Notes under the pieces: generated by a model | The model's database searches: none | What the model saw: the letters and a program-made list of their open reading frames with translations, nothing else | What the model was told of the DNA's origin: nothing | Assembly (NCBI GenBank): GCA_000980375.1 | Contig: LARD01000004.1 | Span: 160,800 to 224,799, forward strand | Length of the DNA stretch: 64,000 bases | From: Clostridium sp. K4410.MGS-306 | GTDB lineage: Bacteria > Cyanobacteriota > Vampirovibrionia > Gastranaerophilales > Gastranaerophilaceae | Direction of reading: 5' to 3' | In this document: piece after piece, positions 59,852 to 64,000 of the stretch | How the letters are laid out: each line of letters begins with the position of its first letter | How positions within the stretch are numbered: position 1 is the stretch's first letter | Translations under genes and position numbers: made by a program

Positions 59852-61222
59852 ATGAGAATTACCGGATACAAAACTTATAAACCTGCATTCTGTGCCGGAA
59901 AAGCACATGTCTATTCGGACTTTGACGGAACCTACTGTCCCGCAAGACATGTCTCGCTGCACAATCCTGAATTAAACCGGGATATGCCTGAATATTGCAG
60001 CAGAATGAAAAATTTGTTCGACACTGCAAAAGATAATTTGCATTTTCATATCACATCAGGAAGAACGTTTGGCGAGTTTGATGCGGTGTTCTGGTTGTTA
60101 AAAATAAGAGATTTTAGGCTTCCTCTTCCTGAAACATATATTGCTAAAAACGGCAGTGACGTTTACTTAAAAACCGGTTCCGATGAAAATTTTTATAACA
60201 AGGGAATATTCCCTTTCTCCTATAAAGTCACGGACAAGCAAAAAGAAAAAGAGATAAAAAAACTGACTAACTGGGATGGCGTAAATCTCAAATCATTTAT
60301 TAGAAATCTTTCAAACAAATATTGCATAAATCTTATTGAAGCTGATACAGAAAACAGTGTTGCAAATTACGGCGAAAAATCACTTTTTTCCAAAGGCAAG
60401 CTCAATTCAGATGAATGGAAAAAACTGCCTTATGAAACCGATGGCGGTTCTATAAAATTTATTGCGCACGAAGAACCTGTTGCAGATTACAAAATTGGGT
60501 CAAGAAACGATGGTAATCTAAAAACGCATCTTATATTTTCTCCTGACTACGGACCTTGCTCTGAAAGAAATTGGATTTATGACAATTTTATGGACGAGCT
60601 AAAAAATTATTTAAAAGAAAATAATATAAAAGTTCATATAAACTGGCAAGCACCTGGTGAAAACAATTTTTACCGCACCTGTTGTTCTATCACACCGCAA
60701 ATAGATAATAAAGAATTAACAAAACTGTATGACACAAAAAAGGCTCTGCAAAAAGCTGTAAAAAACAATGATCTTGTTATTGTTGCCGGTGATGGTTCCA
60801 ATGATTTTAATATGCTGAACCCGCTTGAATATTTGGACTCAGATTATGTAGAACATTGCAAAAAACACTCAGCCCATCGTGAGTTTTACACACAGAGTAT
60901 GCAAAGAAGGCTAAAAGACTTGCAAGCGGTATACAACAACGATAATACACCATATATTCAAAGTCTAAAAAAAGAATTAGAAACAAACGGTATCTTAAAT
61001 AAAATACAAAAGATGCCATTAATTAGCATAATAATAAAAAAAGACAAAACTAAACTTAGTCTGATCTCTGATACTTTTTCCGGCACAGGAAAGGTTGTAG
61101 TTGTTGAAAAAGGACAACTTGATAAAGGGATTAAAGAAGCTGTAAAAATTTACGCACAACAAAATGAGACTTTTAAACAAAATATGTCTGACGATTTTAA
61201 GCATCTAATCTATAACAACTAA
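59852..61222 (+). CDS. HAD-superfamily phosphatase with N-terminal tag
   Basis: 456 residues. N-terminus MRITGYKTYKPAFCAGKAHV carries the M-x-I ... AF tag. HAD motifs: I DFDGT (residues 29-33, after VYSD), II ITSGRTFGEFD, a Lys in the TKKALQKAVKNN helix, and III/IV VAGDGSNDFNML, so the C2-capped Cof/sucrose-phosphatase-like class is likely. The mature part after 330 (SDYVEHCKKHSAHREFYTQSMQRRLKDLQ) is extra. Next gene, 16 bases on, is the kinase-fold protein; opposing kinase and phosphatase roles are inferred. Confidence 0.8.
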   Translation: MRITGYKTYKPAFCAGKAHVYSDFDGTYCPARHVSLHNPELNRDMPEYCSRMKNLFDTAKDNLHFHITSGRTFGEFDAVFWLLKIRDFRLPLPETYIAKNGSDVYLKTGSDENFYNKGIFPFSYKVTDKQKEKEIKKLTNWDGVNLKSFIRNLSNKYCINLIEADTENSVANYGEKSLFSKGKLNSDEWKKLPYETDGGSIKFIAHEEPVADYKIGSRNDGNLKTHLIFSPDYGPCSERNWIYDNFMDELKNYLKENNIKVHINWQAPGENNFYRTCCSITPQIDNKELTKLYDTKKALQKAVKNNDLVIVAGDGSNDFNMLNPLEYLDSDYVEHCKKHSAHREFYTQSMQRRLKDLQAVYNNDNTPYIQSLKKELETNGILNKIQKMPLISIIIKKDKTKLSLISDTFSGTGKVVVVEKGQLDKGIKEAVKIYAQQNETFKQNMSDDFKHLIYNN

Positions 61223-61238
61223 TAAAAAGGGAATGAAT

Positions 61239-62942
61239 ATGAAAGTTTTATTGCAGCCGCTGAATCAAAAATCTAAAATAGATAACAACAAAAAAATAAC
61301 TTTTGGCAGCATAATTTTTGAAAATTATAACAACAAATATGATGATATAAAGACCCTGCTGCGAACAGAAATAGAAAGATTTTCAAACGGAGCAAATAAC
61401 GCAGTCTTATTGGGAGAAGGCGTAAGCGGAGAAACATATAAATTTACAAACCCGAGATTGAGCAAATTTGTAATAAAAAAGAACAAATCAGGGTTTAGTG
61501 AAGATTATTCAAAGGAATTTAAAAATCTGGCAAGTATTCCTGTAGAAAAAGTAGGCGGACAAGAAGCTATTGCAAGGGTCTACAACAACAGAAAAGACAC
61601 ACATTACCTTGTTTCCACTTTGGTCTCCGGAAAAACTGTATCAACACAAAACAGATATACAGACAGAAGTTTAAAAATTCTGTTTGATAAAATGTTTGAG
61701 CTGGATAAAGTCGGTATTTACCACGGTGACTTAAACGGCAAAAATATTCTTCTAGACGGCACAGGTAATGTGAATTTTATTGACTATCAATGGACTGAAA
61801 AAGTAGACAAGAATAACCTCTTTGATAATGTAAAAAGCCAAAAAACACTGCTGCCTGTTTCAAATTTTCCGGAAAATGCGCAGATGTTTGAGATGGCTTC
61901 TATGCCGTGGTATATGGAAAATCTCGACAGCTCTATAGAAAGAGAGGCTTTTCTTAAACAATATTTGAGGGCAAAAGCAAATTATCATGAACAAAGATAC
62001 GATTATATAAAAAAAATTACAACAAACTGGAGATATTCCTCCGAATTACCATATATAAAGGAGGCTCTTGACTCGGAAAAAGCAAAAGCAATGCTCTTTA
62101 AAAATCCTTCTGACGGAGTATTAAAGATAGAGATGAAAAAATTGCAGTTTCTTTCAGATTACCGTGATGCTTATTCTCATGTTGATCCAAATCTTCCAAA
62201 TAGAAATATTCTGCCCGCACCGTCAGCTTATATTTGTTCTCTAAGCTCGGTACAGGATTTTAGAAAAGAAGTCAGCAAACAAAGTCCCCTGTTTGTTGAT
62301 CAGCATGCAAAAAACTATATAAAATCAATGGAAAGATATGGCGACTACTGGTACAACAATCTCAAAAACTATACAAATGATACTTTTGATTACATTATGA
62401 GAGCTGTTAAAAAACAATATAAATCAGGAGAAGAACGCCATGAATTTTATATAAACGAAAGAAATCCAAGAGTATTTGAGCCAAATCGAGATTTGCTTGC
62501 AAAAATGCCCTCATCATACAGACCGTTTTATGAAAGAAATTTTGATATACCTATAGCTGGCGTAAGGATTGAATATAGATATGAAGGAACAATCGATTCA
62601 TTAAAACAAGCAAAATTGTATGATCTGAAAACACAACATCATATTTATAAACTAAGCAGAATTTTGAAAGAGACAAAGGAATTTATCAATGACAAAGAAT
62701 ACCTGAATCTTTTGAATTTATCAGAGCTCTCTATTTTAAAAATAAGAGAATTTAGAAGTTATTCAAAACATAATCAGAAAGATCCATTTGTTCTAAACCG
62801 TATTGATTCACTGTTCAGAGATGTTTCAAGATATACACATAATCTTTTCAAAATAATTCAAGGCGGACTGCAACAAGAAAATGCAAAATCAATTATTGTT
62901 AAAGGCTATGAAGAGATGAGGAAGTTTAAATATAAAATTTAG
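61239..62942 (+). CDS. Protein-kinase-fold protein with N-terminal tag
   Basis: 567 residues from ATG 61239 (AAGGGA 6 bases upstream; an ATG at 61233 abuts it). After a tag (MKVLLQPLNQKSKIDNNKKITFGS) comes a kinase-like core: Gly-loop LLGEGVSGETYKF (about 57-69), Lys in FVIKKNK (about 79), catalytic loop YHGDLNGKNILL (about 161-172) and a DFG-equivalent NFIDYQWTEK (about 180). The HGD...N and DYQ forms are those of atypical bacterial kinases such as HopBF1 or aminoglycoside-phosphotransferase-like enzymes. The C-terminal ~380 residues are unassigned and helical. Confidence 0.72.
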   Translation: MKVLLQPLNQKSKIDNNKKITFGSIIFENYNNKYDDIKTLLRTEIERFSNGANNAVLLGEGVSGETYKFTNPRLSKFVIKKNKSGFSEDYSKEFKNLASIPVEKVGGQEAIARVYNNRKDTHYLVSTLVSGKTVSTQNRYTDRSLKILFDKMFELDKVGIYHGDLNGKNILLDGTGNVNFIDYQWTEKVDKNNLFDNVKSQKTLLPVSNFPENAQMFEMASMPWYMENLDSSIEREAFLKQYLRAKANYHEQRYDYIKKITTNWRYSSELPYIKEALDSEKAKAMLFKNPSDGVLKIEMKKLQFLSDYRDAYSHVDPNLPNRNILPAPSAYICSLSSVQDFRKEVSKQSPLFVDQHAKNYIKSMERYGDYWYNNLKNYTNDTFDYIMRAVKKQYKSGEERHEFYINERNPRVFEPNRDLLAKMPSSYRPFYERNFDIPIAGVRIEYRYEGTIDSLKQAKLYDLKTQHHIYKLSRILKETKEFINDKEYLNLLNLSELSILKIREFRSYSKHNQKDPFVLNRIDSLFRDVSRYTHNLFKIIQGGLQQENAKSIIVKGYEEMRKFKYKI

Positions 62943-63064
62943 AAAATTTTGTTTTATAACTATGAAAAATATTAAGCCACTGGGAGATTACAAACACATC
63001 AGATATATGATGTCGTTAAGAAAAATTAATAGTTTAATAATGCTAGAATAGGAGATTTCGTGGC

Positions 63065-64000
63065 ATGATTGCAAAGAGAGCAGGTTTTTATTTAGAGTTA
63101 TTGGACTTGTTGAAACAAGATCCTAAAAATAGATTTTATGCGGAAAATGGTAAAGACCTACTCAGAAACAAATTATATGAATGTGCCATGAAGATGGATA
63201 AAGACTTAATTAAGTTACTTTTATCCAATGAAAGAATTAAAAACAAGTTTTTTACTGATGTAGATGGATTACTTGTCTTTGATAAGACTGCTTTTGGCTG
63301 GGCGATTAATAACAAAGCCTTTTTAAATGATTCATATACTAGATTTAAGAATACTATCGGCTTAATTAATAGTAGCGAGCAATTTATTTCTTCCAAAAAT
63401 GATGTTGTACTCTCATTTCCATATAAAGATTGTGTGCTAGCGGGTGGGCAGACAAGAGAAGACCAAAAGAGAGATGAAATATATTATAATGAATTATTAG
63501 CTCCTGATGATGTTGATAGATTACTAGCGCCTAAAGTTTTCACTAATGCTAAAAGATATACAAAAGATGGCGAAGAAGTAATAACTTCCTTCAATGATAA
63601 TGATAATTTGCTTATTAAAGGCAACAACTTGTTAGCTTTATCATCTATTTTGAAACGATATGAAGGCAAAGTTAAATGTATTTATATAGACCCACCTTAT
63701 AATACTAATAGTAATGCAAATACTTTTTGCTATAATAATACTTTTAATGAAAGTACTTGGTTGACATTCATGCAAAATCGATTCAAATTGGCAAAAAGAT
63801 TGTTGTCAAAAGATGGTTCCTTAATTGTAGCAATTGATGAAAATGAACATTGTGAGCTAGGAGTATTATTAAAAGAAATTTTTAAAGATAGTCATGATAT
63901 TCATTGTATAACAATAGTTCATAATCCAAGGGGTATTCAGGGAACAAACTTTTCTTATACTAATGAATTTGCATTTTTTATTATTCCAAAAAATAAAAAA
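63065..64000 (+). CDS. Type III restriction-modification methyltransferase (Mod), 5' part
   Basis: Open from ATG 63065 (AGGAGA 9-10 bases upstream) to the window end, 312 codons. Adenine-specific DNA methyltransferase: LLIKGNNLLALSSILKRYEGKVKCIYIDPPYNTN holds the DPPY catalytic motif and the SAM-binding region; SWLTFMQNRFKLAKRLLSKDGSLIVAIDENEH (with W in place of S in part) and NEFAFFIIPK follow in family order. Codons are visibly more A/T-rich at third positions than in upstream genes, suggesting recent acquisition. The res subunit would be expected beyond the window. Confidence 0.88.
   Translation, partial: MIAKRAGFYLELLDLLKQDPKNRFYAENGKDLLRNKLYECAMKMDKDLIKLLLSNERIKNKFFTDVDGLLVFDKTAFGWAINNKAFLNDSYTRFKNTIGLINSSEQFISSKNDVVLSFPYKDCVLAGGQTREDQKRDEIYYNELLAPDDVDRLLAPKVFTNAKRYTKDGEEVITSFNDNDNLLIKGNNLLALSSILKRYEGKVKCIYIDPPYNTNSNANTFCYNNTFNESTWLTFMQNRFKLAKRLLSKDGSLIVAIDENEHCELGVLLKEIFKDSHDIHCITIVHNPRGIQGTNFSYTNEFAFFIIPKNKK

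Noticed and set aside
62962..63051. 29-codon reading frame before the mod gene
   Set aside because: No RBS, it ends inside the mod RBS, and the product shows no recognisable pattern; at most a leader peptide.

Overview
The window looks like a chromosome segment of an AT-rich, Gram-negative-type bacterium, most likely a gut member of the Gastranaerophilales (Vampirovibrionia / 'Melainabacteria', the non-photosynthetic sisters of Cyanobacteria). This is inference. It rests on low G+C, an SLH-domain outer-surface protein, a TolC-type efflux channel, glutathione synthesis genes, and many small lineage-specific proteins with a short N-terminal F-containing tag. No rRNA, tRNA, CRISPR array or insertion sequence was recognised.

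Layout. 1-4457: a truncated protein, then a minus-strand TPR protein / dusB / GIY-YIG run. 4552-13890: a plus-strand ribosomal block, split by a membrane-protein gene and a 535-bp gap into rpsE-rpmD-rplO-secY and infA-rpmJ-rpsM-rpsK-rpsD-rpoA-rplQ-truA-rplM-rpsI. Each half starts at a promoter with the same 17-bp core. 13923-18536: lineage-specific genes (a tagged small protein, an AMIN-domain protein, a protein made of about six tandem HTH modules, a patatin). 18589-28243: mostly minus-strand genes (SPFH pair with NfeD, a mini-ferritin with a DUF2769-like protein, rnhB, rbgA, rplS, nagZ, rimO).

28359-44146: a GH13-like glycosidase, gloA divergent from gshB-gshA, a GlmS isomerase half without its glutaminase domain, an acyltransferase, an SLH protein, an orphan corrinoid Fe-S protein pair (acsC-acsD) and gpmI. 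44222-55191: polA, a tripartite efflux system (TolC-type channel, MarR, EmrA, EmrB), an acyl-ACP thioesterase, ruvC and mtnA. 55195-59703: a candidate small RNA, small orphan genes, a lipase-like hydrolase, two TPR proteins and a lone ABC ATPase. 59852-64000: a HAD phosphatase next to a kinase-fold protein (both carrying the N-terminal tag), then the start of a type III restriction-modification mod gene of visibly different composition.

Most notable beyond ordinary annotation: an identical 17-bp A/T palindrome-like element upstream of three unlinked genes whose products carry the N-terminal tag; the kinase/phosphatase pair; a minus-strand small RNA candidate with its own promoter and terminator and an exposed CCUCC segment; several genes with TATAAT placed 6 nt before the ATG (predicted leaderless mRNAs); and two small genes (55 and 56 codons).
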